The notes under the pieces are model-generated. The model was given only the letters and a program-made list of their open reading frames with translations, ran no database searches and was not told where the DNA came from. From Treponema sp. (GTDB lineage: Bacteria > Spirochaetota > Spirochaetia > Treponematales > Treponemataceae), in the NCBI GenBank assembly GCA_022510905.1, contig JAFLSN010000018.1:1-46397 (forward strand): 46,397 nt of DNA. Direction: 5' to 3'. Position 1 is the first letter of the stretch. Every line of letters begins with the position of its first letter. Below are positions 33,541 through 43,173 of this stretch, piece by piece. A program made the position numbers and the translations under genes.

Positions 33541-33993
33541 CACCCGGCAGCAATTCTTTAATCAACACACCCAAACACAAGCGGCAGACACCTGCGGCGT
33601 CAAGGGCAACACCGCCAGTCGATACTACGGCTTCCTCCGCAGAACAATCCCCAGCAGGAGCACCCGCGAGGCGGCGGCCAAGACACTGGTGTTCGGGCTG
33701 CCCAGGCATGGGGAATTTCGTTGCATCTGGTACTTGAAATTCTGCCGCACGCATTACTGGTGAACCTGTTCTATATTAGTGAACATGTCGCATTTGTGCT
33801 ATTTAACAAGGAATGCGAGTGGCGGTACAACCACCGGCACGAGAACTTGCCTGCGATTGTCAAGAAGTTGTACAGGAAGTCTTATCTTGGATTCGCGCAG
33901 AAAGGGTGCATACCCCGCATCACGGAGCGAAGCCTTGCTTATGCGTCTGTGTATGTTGATTAGGGAATGTTGGTTTTTAAACAGTCAAAAGCC
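33541..33993 (+). mobile_element. Decayed IS1595-family element (copy 2)
   Basis: Bases about 33580-33755 encode [19 protein letters not shown], then [19 protein letters not shown]. This aligns with copy 1 (DICGMKGNTTGCCYGFLRM) and with the KTxVFGxxKRG core of IS1595 transposases. After a stop and frame change, 33805-33880 encode NKECEWRYNHRHENLPAIVK, then KLYRKS, the family C-terminus (KECExRxNHR). The element then shows a degraded stem-loop (GGTGCATACC at 33905-33914) and ends with TGTTGATTAGGGAATG, finishing at 33993 (reverse complement GGCTTTTGACT). No intact reading frame remains. It fills the 33440-34085 gap. Confidence 0.8.
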
Positions 33994-34085
33994 ACACATA
34001 AAACAAGCTTAAAAAACGTAGCGGTTTCATGCAAGCTTTCCGGACATGCAAAATTCAGAAGCAACACAATCCGCTGCACAGGCAG

Positions 34086-34114
34086 TTGCACAGGTGCAAA
34101 AAAAGCGATATAAT
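34086..34114 (+). promoter_or_regulatory. pckG promoter with palindrome over the -35 box
   Basis: TTGCAC (34086-34091), 17 bp, TATAAT (34109-34114). The -35 is the left arm of TTGCAC-AG-GTGCAA (34086-34099), an operator-like inverted repeat. Confidence 0.78.
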
Positions 34115-34119
34115 CAAAA

Positions 34120-34224
34120 ATGGAATTGGAAGGTCTTGCGCTGGTGCCGGGCCAGAAAACAGAAAGCTTACGTTGTAAAAACTGCTGTTTCGGTAATTCA
34201 ATTTCACATCGAGGTATGATATGA
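34120..34224 (+). CDS. 34-codon upstream ORF overlapping the pckG start
   Basis: ATG 34120 lies 5 bases after the TATAAT box, so it should be at the 5' end of the mRNA. It opens a 34-codon frame ([20 protein letters not shown], then [14 protein letters not shown]) whose TGA (34222-34224) overlaps the pckG ATG at 34221 as ATGA. Its length, position and overlap fit a leader peptide translationally coupled to pckG. It could also be a chance frame, since pckG has its own GAGGT site at 34211. Confidence 0.4.
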   Translation: MELEGLALVPGQKTESLRCKNCCFGNSISHRGMI

Positions 34225-36077
34225 CCATTAACGACTTAAAGCATCAGGGAATCAAGAAATGGGTGCAGGAATGTCAGGAGCTGTGCGAGCCAGATGACAT
34301 TTACGTATGCGACGGTTCAAAGGCTGAATACGACCGCTTGACAAAAGAAATGGTTGACGCAGGTCTTGCCACTCCGCTTGCAAAAAAGCCCAACAGCGTT
34401 CTGTTCCGCTCGCTGCCAAGCGATGTAGCCCGTGTTGAATCCCGTACCTTCATTTCTTCAAAAAAGAAAGAAAACGCAGGCCCAACCAACCACTGGATTG
34501 ACCCCAAAGAACTGAAAGCCACAATGAAAGGCCTGTACAAAGGCTGTATGCACGGCCGCACCATGTACGTGATTCCGTTCAGCATGGGCCCTGTCGGCTC
34601 AAAAATCGGCAAAAACGGAATTGAAATTACAGATTCAGCATATGTGGTGACCAACATGCACATTATGACCCGCGTGGGTGCCGACGTGCTCAAAAATATC
34701 GGCACCAAGGGTGAATGGATTCCATGTCTTCATTCTGTGGGAAAACCGCTCAATAATGGCGAAACCGACAACGGCATCTGGCCTTGCGCGGATGTTGATC
34801 ACAAATATATTTCACAGTTCCCTGAAGAGCGCCAGATTTGGTCATACGGTTCCGGCTACGGCGGAAACGCACTGCTTGGCAAAAAATGCTTCGCGCTGCG
34901 CATTGCATCCGTGATTGCCCGCGACGAAGGCTGGCTCGCTGAGCACATGCTGATTCTGAAGCTGACAAACCCCGAAGGAAAAGTCAAATACATTACCGGC
35001 GCATTCCCTTCAGCATGTGGAAAAACGAACCTCGCCATGCTTATTCCAACCTTGCCAAACTGGAAAGTCGAGACCGTCGGCGATGACATTGCCTGGATGA
35101 AGTTTGGAAAAGACGGACGCCTGTATGCAATCAACCCTGAAAACGGCTTCTTTGGCGTGGCGCCCGGAACAAGCGAAAAGTCCAACTACAACGCGATGAA
35201 GGCCGCCGAAAAGAACACAATCTTTACAAACTGCGCGCTCACGGAAGATGGTGACGTGTGGTGGGAAGGAATCGGCTACCCGGCAAAAGGCAAGCTTGTT
35301 GACTGGAAAGGCAATACCCGCGATGCCTATCCAAACGACAAGGCTCCAAAAGGAGAGGAAATGGCCCACCCGAACGCACGCTTCACCGCGCCAGCGGAAC
35401 AGTGTCCGTGCATTGCCGAAGAATGGGACGACCCCAAAGGTGTGCCCATCAGTGCAATCCTATTCGGTGGACGCCGCCCATCAACCGTACCGCTTGTGCA
35501 CCAGGCCCGCAGCTGGAACCACGGCGTATTCCTAGGCTCAATTGTGGGTTCAGAAATTACAGCCGCTTCTACAATCAATGCAGCTGAAGTCGGTAAAATC
35601 CGCCGCGACCCGTTCGCTATCCTGCCGTTCTGTGGCTACAACATGGGCGACTATTTCCAGCACTGGATCAACATCGGCAAACAAGCTCCCGACAAAGACA
35701 AACTGCCGAAGATTTTCTACGTAAACTGGTTCCGCAAGGACGAAAAGAATGACAAGCTTCCCGGCGGCTTTATGTGGCCCGGCTATGGCGACAACAGCCG
35801 CGTTCTTGCATGGATTTTTGACCGCTGCGACGACAAAGACAATGCAATTGACACGCCGATTGGCTACATGCCAAAAGAAGGTGCGCTCGACCTGAACGGC
35901 CTGGACGACATTTACAAGGAACAGATTCCTGCAATTACGGCCGTTGACAGGGATGGGTGGCTCAAGGAATGTGCGGACATCCGCTACAGCCATTTCCCCA
36001 AGTTCGGTTCACATCTGCCAAAGGCACTGTGGAAAGAGCTTGAAACACTGGAAGAGAGGCTAGAAGAAAGCAAATAA
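34221..36077 (+). CDS. pckG: Phosphoenolpyruvate carboxykinase (GTP)
   Basis: The enzyme interconverts oxaloacetate and PEP with GTP/GDP. In fermentative, succinate-producing anaerobes it often runs toward oxaloacetate. The 618-residue protein matches the GTP-dependent family in length. The kinase P-loop is [16 protein letters not shown] (about residues 260-275). The metal and substrate regions include [32 protein letters not shown] and [20 protein letters not shown], and the guanine pocket is [19 protein letters not shown] lies 5 bases before the ATG. A short upstream ORF overlaps the start. A strong terminator follows. Confidence 0.97.
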   Translation: MTINDLKHQGIKKWVQECQELCEPDDIYVCDGSKAEYDRLTKEMVDAGLATPLAKKPNSVLFRSLPSDVARVESRTFISSKKKENAGPTNHWIDPKELKATMKGLYKGCMHGRTMYVIPFSMGPVGSKIGKNGIEITDSAYVVTNMHIMTRVGADVLKNIGTKGEWIPCLHSVGKPLNNGETDNGIWPCADVDHKYISQFPEERQIWSYGSGYGGNALLGKKCFALRIASVIARDEGWLAEHMLILKLTNPEGKVKYITGAFPSACGKTNLAMLIPTLPNWKVETVGDDIAWMKFGKDGRLYAINPENGFFGVAPGTSEKSNYNAMKAAEKNTIFTNCALTEDGDVWWEGIGYPAKGKLVDWKGNTRDAYPNDKAPKGEEMAHPNARFTAPAEQCPCIAEEWDDPKGVPISAILFGGRRPSTVPLVHQARSWNHGVFLGSIVGSEITAASTINAAEVGKIRRDPFAILPFCGYNMGDYFQHWINIGKQAPDKDKLPKIFYVNWFRKDEKNDKLPGGFMWPGYGDNSRVLAWIFDRCDDKDNAIDTPIGYMPKEGALDLNGLDDIYKEQIPAITAVDRDGWLKECADIRYSHFPKFGSHLPKALWKELETLEERLEESK

Positions 36078-36121
36078 CACCGCATAGTGGTTACAGTGTT
36101 TGCACATTCACTGCCAACCGC

Positions 36122-36160
36122 AAAATCCCGCCGGGACTTATGCCCTGGCGGGATTTTTTT
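36122..36160 (+). terminator. Rho-independent terminator of pckG
   Basis: AATCCCGCC (36124-36132) and GGCGGGATT (36147-36155) form a stem that continues into seven or more T residues. Confidence 0.92.
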
Positions 36161-36221
36161 GCATATTCCATTTAACAAAAACAATCTTAAATCGTAAAAT
36201 TGCACAAACAACACCAATCAG

Positions 36222-36299
36222 TTGAAAATATATCATCAATTTTCAATGACTTTGCGGGGGAATTTTGTTGCATTTATTCTGAAATGTGATTATTATACT
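36222..36299 (+). promoter_or_regulatory. pflB control region: inverted repeat and -10 box
   Basis: TTGAAAA (36222-36228) and TTTTCAA (36240-36246) are inverted. The nested 18-mer TTGAAAATATATCATCAA resembles a Rex operator (TTGTGA-N6-TCACAA). A TATACT -10 box lies at 36294-36299; TTGCAT at 36268-36273 is 20 bp away, so the -35 is weak. Confidence 0.4.
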
Positions 36300-36347
36300 A
36301 GTATCTACTTATTAGGTTGCAAAAATAAGAGACAAGCGAGGTTTACG

Positions 36348-38690
36348 ATGAGCGTAAGAGAAGAATGGAAAGGCTTTAAGACAGGCCGCCTTTGGCAGGA
36401 CGAAGTAAACGTCCGTGAATTCATTCAGCTGAACTACACGCCTTACGATGGAGATTCAAGCTTCCTTGAGGGGCCAACTGAAGCAACGAACAAGCTGTTC
36501 GCCGAGTTGCAGCGGCTACAGAAAGAGGAACACAACAAGAAATCCACCGGCCTTGACGGAAAGGAACGCACAGGTGTGCTCGACCTTGACACGGACATCG
36601 TGACCGGAATCACTGCGCACAAGCCAGGCTACATCTGCGAGGAAGGAAAGCAGCTAGAGCAGGTCGTGGGCCTTCAGACTGACAAGCCTTTGAAACGGGC
36701 ATTCATGCCTTTCGGTGGCATCCGTATGGCAGAGCAAAGCTGCGAGATGTACGGCTACAAACCTAACGCAGAGCTGCATAAAATTTTCACGGAATATCAT
36801 AAAACACATTCTGATGCGGTATTTCAGGTCTATACGCCAGAAATCCGCAAAGCGCGTTCCTCACACATTTTGACTGGCCTACCAGATACTTATGGACGCG
36901 GACGCATTGTCGGCGACTACCGCCGTGTAGCCTTGTACGGCATCGACCTCCTCATCAAATCAAAAGAGCAGGACTATGCCAATATAGGCAACGGCACCAT
37001 GACCGATGATGTAATCCGTCTGCGCGAAGAAGTTTCAGAACAAATAAAGGCTCTCAAGCAGATGAAAGAGATGGCCGCCTCCTATGGCTTTGACATTTCA
37101 AAGCCGGCCAAAAACGCGAAGGAAGCGTTCCAGTGGCTTTATTTTGGATACCTTGCAGCCATCAAGACTCAAAACGGTGCAGCCATGTCTGTGGGACGTA
37201 TCGCGACATTCCTTGACATCTACATTGAACGAGACCTTAAGGCTGGCATTCTGAATGAAAAGCAGGCGCAGGAGCTTGTTGACCACATTGTTATGAAGTT
37301 CCGCATGGTGCGTTTTGCCCGCATTGAAAGCTACAACCAGCTTTTCTCCGGCGATCCCATCTGGGCTACACTTGAAGTGGCAGGCCTTGGACAGGATGGT
37401 CGCAGCATGGTCACAAAGAATGACTTCCGTTTCCTGCATACGCTGGAAAACATGGGGCCTTCGCCCGAACCGAACATCACGGTTCTGTACTCAGAGCGTC
37501 TGCCCAAGAACTTCCGCAGTTATGCCGCAAAGATTTCTATCGATACTTCATCCATCCAATACGAAAATGATGACGTAATGAGACCTGTATGGGGTGATGA
37601 CTATTCAATCTGCTGCTGTGTTTCTGCCACGCAAACCGGAAAAGAGATGCAGTTCTTCGGCGCACGCGCAAACCTTGCAAAAGCCCTGCTCTACGCCATC
37701 AATGGCGGGCGAGATGAGGCTGACGGGTTGACACCCGGTATGCAGGTCGGTCCGGAACTGGCTCCCATCACCAGCGAGTATCTTGACTACAACGAGGTCA
37801 TGCACAAGTATGACATCATGCTTGAATGGCTTGCCGGCCTGTATGTAAATACACTTAATGCCATTCATTATATGCATGACAAATATTACTACGAAGCGGC
37901 AGAACTTGCCCTCATCGACACCGATGTGCGCCGCACGTTTGCCACGGGAATTGCAGGATTCAGCCATGTTGTGGACTCTCTTTCTGCAATCAAGTATGCA
38001 AAAGTAAAGGTTATCCGTGGAGACGTTGAGGTAAAAAACAAAAAGACCGGCGAAGTTATAGAAGTGGTGAAAAACCTTGCCCGCGACTTTGAAGTGGAGG
38101 GTGACTTCCCGCGCTATGGCCAAGATGATGACCGCGCCGATGAAATTGCAAAATGGCTGCTCAAGACCTTCATGGCAAAAATCAAGAAGCATCACACCTA
38201 CCGCAACGCAGAGCCAACCACATCAATCCTTACCATCACTTCAAACGTGGTGTATGGAAAGGCCACGGGCGCGCTGCCTAACGGACGCAAAGCCCACGAG
38301 CCGTTCAGCCCGGGAGCCAACCCTTCTTACGGCGCGGAAACAAAAGGCTTGGTCAAATCCCTCAACTCCGTGGCAAAGGTGCCTTACGAATATGCGCTTG
38401 ACGGCATTTCCAACACACAGACCATCAACCCTGACGCACTGGGGCACGATGAGGCAGAACGTATCAACAATCTGGTGAACGTGATGGACGGCTACTTTGC
38501 ACGTGGCGCGCACCATTTGAACGTGAATGTGTTCGGTGTGGAAAAACTCAAGGACTGCAAGGCGCATCCAGAAAAGCCTGAATATGCAAACTTTACCGTG
38601 CGTGTTTCAGGATATGCCGTGCGCTTTATCAACCTGACTCCCGAGCAGCAGGATGATGTCATTTCCCGCACCTGCCACGGCCAGCTGTAA
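36348..38690 (+). CDS. pflB: Pyruvate formate-lyase
   Basis: The glycyl-radical enzyme converts pyruvate and CoA to formate and acetyl-CoA. The 780-residue protein begins [20 protein letters not shown]. It has the active-site cysteine region [20 protein letters not shown] (Cys about residues 422-424, equivalent to the Cys-Cys pair of E. coli PflB). Near the C-terminus is the glycyl-radical loop [16 protein letters not shown], with the radical Gly in RVSGYAV. It is slightly longer than E. coli PflB (760). GAGG precedes ATG 36348. The activating enzyme gene pflA is not in the window. An inverted repeat upstream could mediate redox control. Confidence 0.97.
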   Translation: MSVREEWKGFKTGRLWQDEVNVREFIQLNYTPYDGDSSFLEGPTEATNKLFAELQRLQKEEHNKKSTGLDGKERTGVLDLDTDIVTGITAHKPGYICEEGKQLEQVVGLQTDKPLKRAFMPFGGIRMAEQSCEMYGYKPNAELHKIFTEYHKTHSDAVFQVYTPEIRKARSSHILTGLPDTYGRGRIVGDYRRVALYGIDLLIKSKEQDYANIGNGTMTDDVIRLREEVSEQIKALKQMKEMAASYGFDISKPAKNAKEAFQWLYFGYLAAIKTQNGAAMSVGRIATFLDIYIERDLKAGILNEKQAQELVDHIVMKFRMVRFARIESYNQLFSGDPIWATLEVAGLGQDGRSMVTKNDFRFLHTLENMGPSPEPNITVLYSERLPKNFRSYAAKISIDTSSIQYENDDVMRPVWGDDYSICCCVSATQTGKEMQFFGARANLAKALLYAINGGRDEADGLTPGMQVGPELAPITSEYLDYNEVMHKYDIMLEWLAGLYVNTLNAIHYMHDKYYYEAAELALIDTDVRRTFATGIAGFSHVVDSLSAIKYAKVKVIRGDVEVKNKKTGEVIEVVKNLARDFEVEGDFPRYGQDDDRADEIAKWLLKTFMAKIKKHHTYRNAEPTTSILTITSNVVYGKATGALPNGRKAHEPFSPGANPSYGAETKGLVKSLNSVAKVPYEYALDGISNTQTINPDALGHDEAERINNLVNVMDGYFARGAHHLNVNVFGVEKLKDCKAHPEKPEYANFTVRVSGYAVRFINLTPEQQDDVISRTCHGQL

Positions 38691-38745
38691 AATGTCACAA
38701 ACAGAAACGGCAGAAAAATAATTCTCCACGTTTCTGTTCATAAAC

Positions 38746-38788
38746 AAAAAACGCCGAATGGTATATTGAATCCATTCGGCGTTTTTTT
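38746..38788 (+). terminator. Rho-independent terminator of pflB
   Basis: A near-perfect 15-bp stem (AAAAACGCCGAATGG 38747-38761 with its complement from 38772) is followed by a T-run. Confidence 0.95.
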
Positions 38789-38842
38789 TATAGAGTGCCA
38801 GAGGAATACTCTTATGCGCACGATACGCATTGTCCGTTTTTA

Positions 38843-38882
38843 TAAAAAAAAATCCAGCCCTACATGGAAAGTCGGGCTGGAA
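38843..38882 (-). terminator. Rho-independent terminator of tpiA
   Basis: TCCAGCCC (38853-38860) pairs with GGGCTGGA (38874-38881). On the minus strand the stem is followed by nine T residues (plus-strand A 38844-38852). Confidence 0.93.
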
Positions 38883-38946
38883 AATCTGAGCAACGCATAA
38901 CGGTGCGCCGCTTGAAACATGGTTGCAGAAAGTGTAACCGCTGAAA

Positions 38947-39696
38947 CTAGCACTCACAAATCGGTGTGAATGTTTCAGCCTTGAGCGAAGCCCCACCGAT
39001 AAGTCCGCCATCAATGTCGGGCTGAGCCAGCAGTTCTTTTGCGTTTGAAGCCTTCATCGAGCCGCCGTACTGGATAATAGTTTCATCGGCAACCGCACGG
39101 TCGTACAGCTTGGCGATATAGTCTCGGCAGAATTTGTGGATTGCCTCCGCATCCTCGGGTGTAGCGGTTTTTCCGGTACCGATAGCCCATACAGGTTCGT
39201 AGGCTATTGTTACATTTTTCATCTGCTCCGCAGTCACGCCTGCCAAATCAGCAGAAAGCTGGAACGCGCACACCTGTTCGGCATTTCCAGCTTCGCGGTC
39301 GCTCAAAAGCTCGCCAATGCAAAGCACCACTTCAAGCCCTTCATTCAGGGCGCGGCGCACTTTTTTATTGATCAGCTCATCGCTTTCGCCAATTTCATGG
39401 CGACGTTCAGAATGCCCCAGAATAACGCTTTGTACACCAAGGTCTTTGAGCATTTCCGTGGACACTTCCCCTGTGTGAGCTCCGTTCGCGGTTGCGGAAA
39501 CATCCTGGGCGCCCAACAAAATGTTAGACCCCTTCACAACCTGCGCAACAGCGTCAAGGTACACAAACGGCACACCAATCATAAACTTGTTGGTTTTTCC
39601 TTTGAGAGAGGCGACCAAATCCTGCGCCAATTTAACGGCCTCGGATTTGCTGGTGTTCATCTTCCAGTTTCCAGCGATATAGTGCGTTCTTGCCAT
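38947..39696 (-). CDS. tpiA: Triosephosphate isomerase
   Basis: TpiA interconverts DHAP and glyceraldehyde-3-phosphate. The 249-residue protein has all catalytic signatures: NWKMN (Lys), VILGHSERRHEIGE (His), AYEPVWAIGTGKTATPEDA (Glu and loop 6), and the phosphate loop GGSMKASNAKELLAQPDIDG then GLIGGASL. AAGGAGA lies 7 bases before ATG 39696, and the in-frame upstream ATG is rejected. It has its own promoter and terminator and is separate from the mutS2 operon upstream. Confidence 0.98.
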   Translation of the reverse strand: MARTHYIAGNWKMNTSKSEAVKLAQDLVASLKGKTNKFMIGVPFVYLDAVAQVVKGSNILLGAQDVSATANGAHTGEVSTEMLKDLGVQSVILGHSERRHEIGESDELINKKVRRALNEGLEVVLCIGELLSDREAGNAEQVCAFQLSADLAGVTAEQMKNVTIAYEPVWAIGTGKTATPEDAEAIHKFCRDYIAKLYDRAVADETIIQYGGSMKASNAKELLAQPDIDGGLIGGASLKAETFTPICEC

Positions 39697-39726
39697 ACAG
39701 CATCTCCTTATAAAAATGGTACACCT

Positions 39727-39755
39727 ATCATACCGCAAAACCGCCGCAAGTGCAA
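39727..39755 (-). promoter_or_regulatory. tpiA promoter
   Basis: Minus strand: TTGCAC (39755-39750), 17 bp, TATGAT (39732-39727). Confidence 0.72.
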
Positions 39756-39785
39756 TGCGCAGTTCGCCAAGTCACAGAAATACCG

Positions 39786-42431
39786 TTACCGCAAAGACAC
39801 GTAGGTTTTTCCTGTGCCGCCATCTTCTGGAGGTGCAAAATGAAATTCAGCCACACCGGGGAAATGCGAAAGGTATTGGTGCACACCTTGCTGCAAAGCG
39901 CCAGTTCCTTTTCCGTGGATAATACTGAAATTTTTAAAATTGTTGACAACGCACAAGTCAAGCTGTTTTTCAAGCGCCTTCATCGCTTCTTCAAAACGCA
40001 TACCCAAAAGCCTGAGCTCAAACACGGGACTTTCTGTTTTTTCAAACATTGCAAGCTGAATTCCTGCATCTGCCGCAGGACTGGAAGGTTTGCGATTTTC
40101 TTTTTCAGGTACAGGAAAAATTTCCGCCTGTGGCACCGAAAGTGTAAACGAACCGCACTGTATGCTCCAGGTATTGTTTTTTTCTTTGTGGAGCAAAACG
40201 CCTCGCCGCCGTTGCAAGCCAAAAAGAACTTCAACGCCAGGCTTGAACAGCAAGTCCGCACATTTTTTAGTGCTGACTGTGCGCATCGATTTTTGTGTAT
40301 TTTGACTTTCACGCTCGGAAAATGAATGCGGAGCCACTGCAAGTTCCAAAGCTTCCGCATTTGAAAGACGCCGTGACTTTTTTTTCTTTGTGCTTTTTTG
40401 GTGTTCCTTTTGGCGCACCAGCCGCATGCCGTTCTGCGCAAACTGTGCCCGTTCATTTTCAGCGGCTTGCCTGGCTTCGGAAAGCGCGGTCTGAGCTTGA
40501 ATCAGATTTTGCTCCTGCTGGTCTATGTCCTTGGTCAGCTCCGAAATAAACTGCTTAACACCCCGCGTTTTTTCATGTGTAAGTTCGCCTTCGCGCAGCT
40601 CCCGCACAAGATTTTCGAGCCGCTTTCGTGTTTCTGCCAAAAACGCAGAACTCTGGTTGTGTTCATTTTGCTTGAGCACAAGTTCGCGCTCCGCAAGCGA
40701 AACTTCCATTTTGTGCAAGCGCACAGATTTTTTTTCAAGCAAATAAAGCTGTTCTTCTTGACGCTGAATAAGCTGTGCAAGTTCCTCATGTTTTTTGTTC
40801 AGACCAGCGATGAGCGTGCTCACATCAGCCTGCTGCGTGGTCAAATAAGTCCGTGCCTTGTTTACAACAGTTTCGCCCAAGCCGGAACCGCAGGCAATGT
40901 CGAGGGCGTGGCTTTCCCCGGGAATGCCCATCAGCAGCCGATATGTGGGGGAAAGTGTAGCGCAGTCAAATTCAACAGACGCATTTATACAAGCTGAATG
41001 AGTATATCCGTAGTTTTTTAAAATGCCATGGTGGGTTGTCACAACAACGAATGCTCCGCGTTCAATGAACGTGTCGAGTGCGGCCATGGCAAGTGCCCCT
41101 CCTTCCTGCGGGTCAGTGCCGCTTCCCAATTCATCAAGCAGCAACAGGCTCCGAGAAGTTGAATGGCAAACCATGCGGGCAATTTTTTTCATATGCGCCG
41201 AAAATGTGCTAAGCGATTCATCTATGGACTGCTCATCGCCGATGTCGGCGAACACTTCCTCAAAAATCGGAAGCCGCGTTCCTTCTTGCGCAGGAACTGG
41301 AAGGCCCGCTTGATTGAGCAAAGTGAACAGTGCAATCGTTTTGAGCGTAACCGTTTTGCCACCTGTGTTCGGTCCAGTGATAATGAGCACCCGTTTGTTT
41401 TCCATAAAAAGAATATCAACCGGCACAGCCTGAGAACCAAGCAGCGGATGCCGAGCCTGCAAAAACACGGGTGGCTCCTTTTGCAAATCGCAATGCTCGG
41501 CAAAAACACCCTGAATCTGGCGCTGCCAACTGGCGGCAGCACGACCTGTGTCAAGCTGTACCATAACGGCATGGCCTTGCACCAATGCTTCCGCAGATTG
41601 CCCCAGCTTTGAGGTAAGCTCACGGAATATGCGGCGCAATTCGTTTTGCAAGCGGCATTCTTCTTGCACCAGCTCATTGTTTGCATGAACCACTTCTTCT
41701 GGCTCAATGTACAGAGTTTGCCCCGAAGCGCTTACTTCGTGCACAATGCCATTTATGGAACCCCTGCGGTCGGCACGAACGGCAAGCAACTCCCGCCCGG
41801 AACGAAGCGCTGGAACCGTTGACTGCAACGCTTGGCTGAACGTGGAATCACTGGTGTATTTTTTGATAGCGCGGTCAACAGCATGGTGAAGCTCCACAAG
41901 CCGTTTCCGGATAGCCTGAATCGATGGCAAGTCACGTACATCACCTTCATTGGTCAACACAGAGAATATTGATTCCCGTGCATCGCTGACATCTGGCAAT
42001 GAGCGGGCAAAATCCGCAAGCAAAGGAATGGAGATTTCTGTGGAAGCTTTTAAAATCTGAGTCCTGCACTGCTCCTGTGCGTTACAAAAAAGACCAAGCG
42101 CAAATAGCTGTTCCTGTGTGAGCTGCGCTCCCTCCATGCCAAGCAAAGGAAACAGCTGCTTTACCGGCGGCCAGCCCTTGATTGCCTGAGCATATGGCGT
42201 GTGCAAGATGATGTTCCATTCGCGTCCAAGCTGTTTAAGTTTTTCTATGACCGCACCATCTGCGCAGGGCTCACGCTCCAACAACGCATTATGACCTTCC
42301 TCGCTTGCGCACAATGCGGCAACAGTTTTTCTGATGCGGTAAAAATCAAGCTCTTCAGCAACTTCCCCAGAAAGAAACGGATTCGTGCATAATTCGGTTT
42401 TGTGTTCAGAATCTTTCATACATAAATCCAT
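39786..42431 (-). CDS. mutS2: MutS2-type ATPase with C-terminal Smr domain
   Basis: MutS2 acts on branched DNA or stalled, collided ribosomes, depending on the species. The 881-residue protein has the MutS core and clamp. Walker A is ITGPNTGGKTVTLKT (about residues 351-365), and Walker B is SLLLLDELGSGTDPQEGGAL. The long charged coiled coil covers about 510-640, followed by a KOW-like stretch and a Smr domain at about 800-881 with FSIIHGKGTGALQQGVHQYL. The Smr entry motif reads ELRLLGMRFEEA where LDLRG is usual, so the acidic residue is missing. ATG 42431 abuts the gph stop (TAAATG), indicating translational coupling; no other ribosome site is seen. Confidence 0.93.
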   Translation of the reverse strand: MDLCMKDSEHKTELCTNPFLSGEVAEELDFYRIRKTVAALCASEEGHNALLEREPCADGAVIEKLKQLGREWNIILHTPYAQAIKGWPPVKQLFPLLGMEGAQLTQEQLFALGLFCNAQEQCRTQILKASTEISIPLLADFARSLPDVSDARESIFSVLTNEGDVRDLPSIQAIRKRLVELHHAVDRAIKKYTSDSTFSQALQSTVPALRSGRELLAVRADRRGSINGIVHEVSASGQTLYIEPEEVVHANNELVQEECRLQNELRRIFRELTSKLGQSAEALVQGHAVMVQLDTGRAAASWQRQIQGVFAEHCDLQKEPPVFLQARHPLLGSQAVPVDILFMENKRVLIITGPNTGGKTVTLKTIALFTLLNQAGLPVPAQEGTRLPIFEEVFADIGDEQSIDESLSTFSAHMKKIARMVCHSTSRSLLLLDELGSGTDPQEGGALAMAALDTFIERGAFVVVTTHHGILKNYGYTHSACINASVEFDCATLSPTYRLLMGIPGESHALDIACGSGLGETVVNKARTYLTTQQADVSTLIAGLNKKHEELAQLIQRQEEQLYLLEKKSVRLHKMEVSLAERELVLKQNEHNQSSAFLAETRKRLENLVRELREGELTHEKTRGVKQFISELTKDIDQQEQNLIQAQTALSEARQAAENERAQFAQNGMRLVRQKEHQKSTKKKKSRRLSNAEALELAVAPHSFSERESQNTQKSMRTVSTKKCADLLFKPGVEVLFGLQRRRGVLLHKEKNNTWSIQCGSFTLSVPQAEIFPVPEKENRKPSSPAADAGIQLAMFEKTESPVFELRLLGMRFEEAMKALEKQLDLCVVNNFKNFSIIHGKGTGALQQGVHQYLSHFPGVAEFHFAPPEDGGTGKTYVSLR

Positions 42432-43166
42432 TTATGTTTTTGGTTCCAAAGAAGAATCTGAATATGGCAGAGGTGCGCAGGTTTGCAATGCAAGACTTTC
42501 AGGGCTAGACACAAGGCCAAGAATGTCGTGGGGTTTTTCTGCAAACACGGTTGCTCCATGGTCAAGCAGAAAATCCCTGCTCCGAAATCCCCAGCACACG
42601 GAAACGCATGGAATGCCTGCATTTTTTGCTGTTATGATGTCAACATCGGAATCGCCCACATACACAGTGTGTGCCGCTGATGCACCAAGCACATCCATCA
42701 CAGAAAAAACAGAATCGGGCGCGGGTTTTCTTCTGATGCCATCACGTTCTTTTTCTCCAACAGCTGCGTACAAGTCTATGAGTCCTTTAAAATAGAGTGC
42801 GACCAGCTCTTTTACCTGTGCGTCAGGTTTATTTGAAACGATTCCGGTCTTAATGCCACGCTCATTCAATGTTGAAATCAGCGAAAGAACACCGTCATAC
42901 GGACGGGTCGTGTTTTTCCAGTTCCTTGCATAAAAGTCACGGAGCGATTCGAGCGCCTCTGTGTAATGTGGATTTGACTTGCCTTGCGGAAGCGCTTTTT
43001 CCATAAGCACGCCAAGTCCGTTTCCAACAAAGCCACGCACTTCGTCAATCGTGCGCGGCGGGTAGTTGTACAACGAAAGCGCCTGATTGCAACTTTGAGC
43101 CAAATCTTCCAGCGTATTTAAAAGCGTTCCGTCCAAATCAAAAATAACAGCTGTTACAGTTTCCAT
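42432..43166 (-). CDS. gph: HAD-family phosphatase, phosphoglycolate phosphatase-like
   Basis: The 244-residue HAD hydrolase has motif I FDLDGTLLNT (Asp nucleophile and Asp acid/base) and a helical cap. Motif II is GIVSNKPDAQVKELV, the Lys region is IRRKPAPDS, and motif IV is VYVGDSDVDIITAKNAGIPC. This pattern fits Gph/PGP phosphatases. In an anaerobe the likely role is removing 2-phosphoglycolate from DNA repair or general phosphate-ester housekeeping. GAGG precedes ATG 43166. It begins 7 bases after the znuB stop and is co-transcribed with the metal transporter and mutS2. Confidence 0.85.
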   Translation of the reverse strand: METVTAVIFDLDGTLLNTLEDLAQSCNQALSLYNYPPRTIDEVRGFVGNGLGVLMEKALPQGKSNPHYTEALESLRDFYARNWKNTTRPYDGVLSLISTLNERGIKTGIVSNKPDAQVKELVALYFKGLIDLYAAVGEKERDGIRRKPAPDSVFSVMDVLGASAAHTVYVGDSDVDIITAKNAGIPCVSVCWGFRSRDFLLDHGATVFAEKPHDILGLVSSPESLALQTCAPLPYSDSSLEPKT

Positions 43167-43173
43167 CGATTCC

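Noticed and set aside
33305..33754. N-terminal extension of rubrerythrin to 33754
   Set aside because: The extension crosses an IS1595 remnant on the other strand and is not protein-like; GGAGGAA before ATG 33304 gives the true start and normal length.
36222..36239. FNR/CRP site upstream of pflB
   Set aside because: The symmetric element is 18 bp with N10 between TTGA and TCAA; FNR requires TTGAT-N4-ATCAA spacing.
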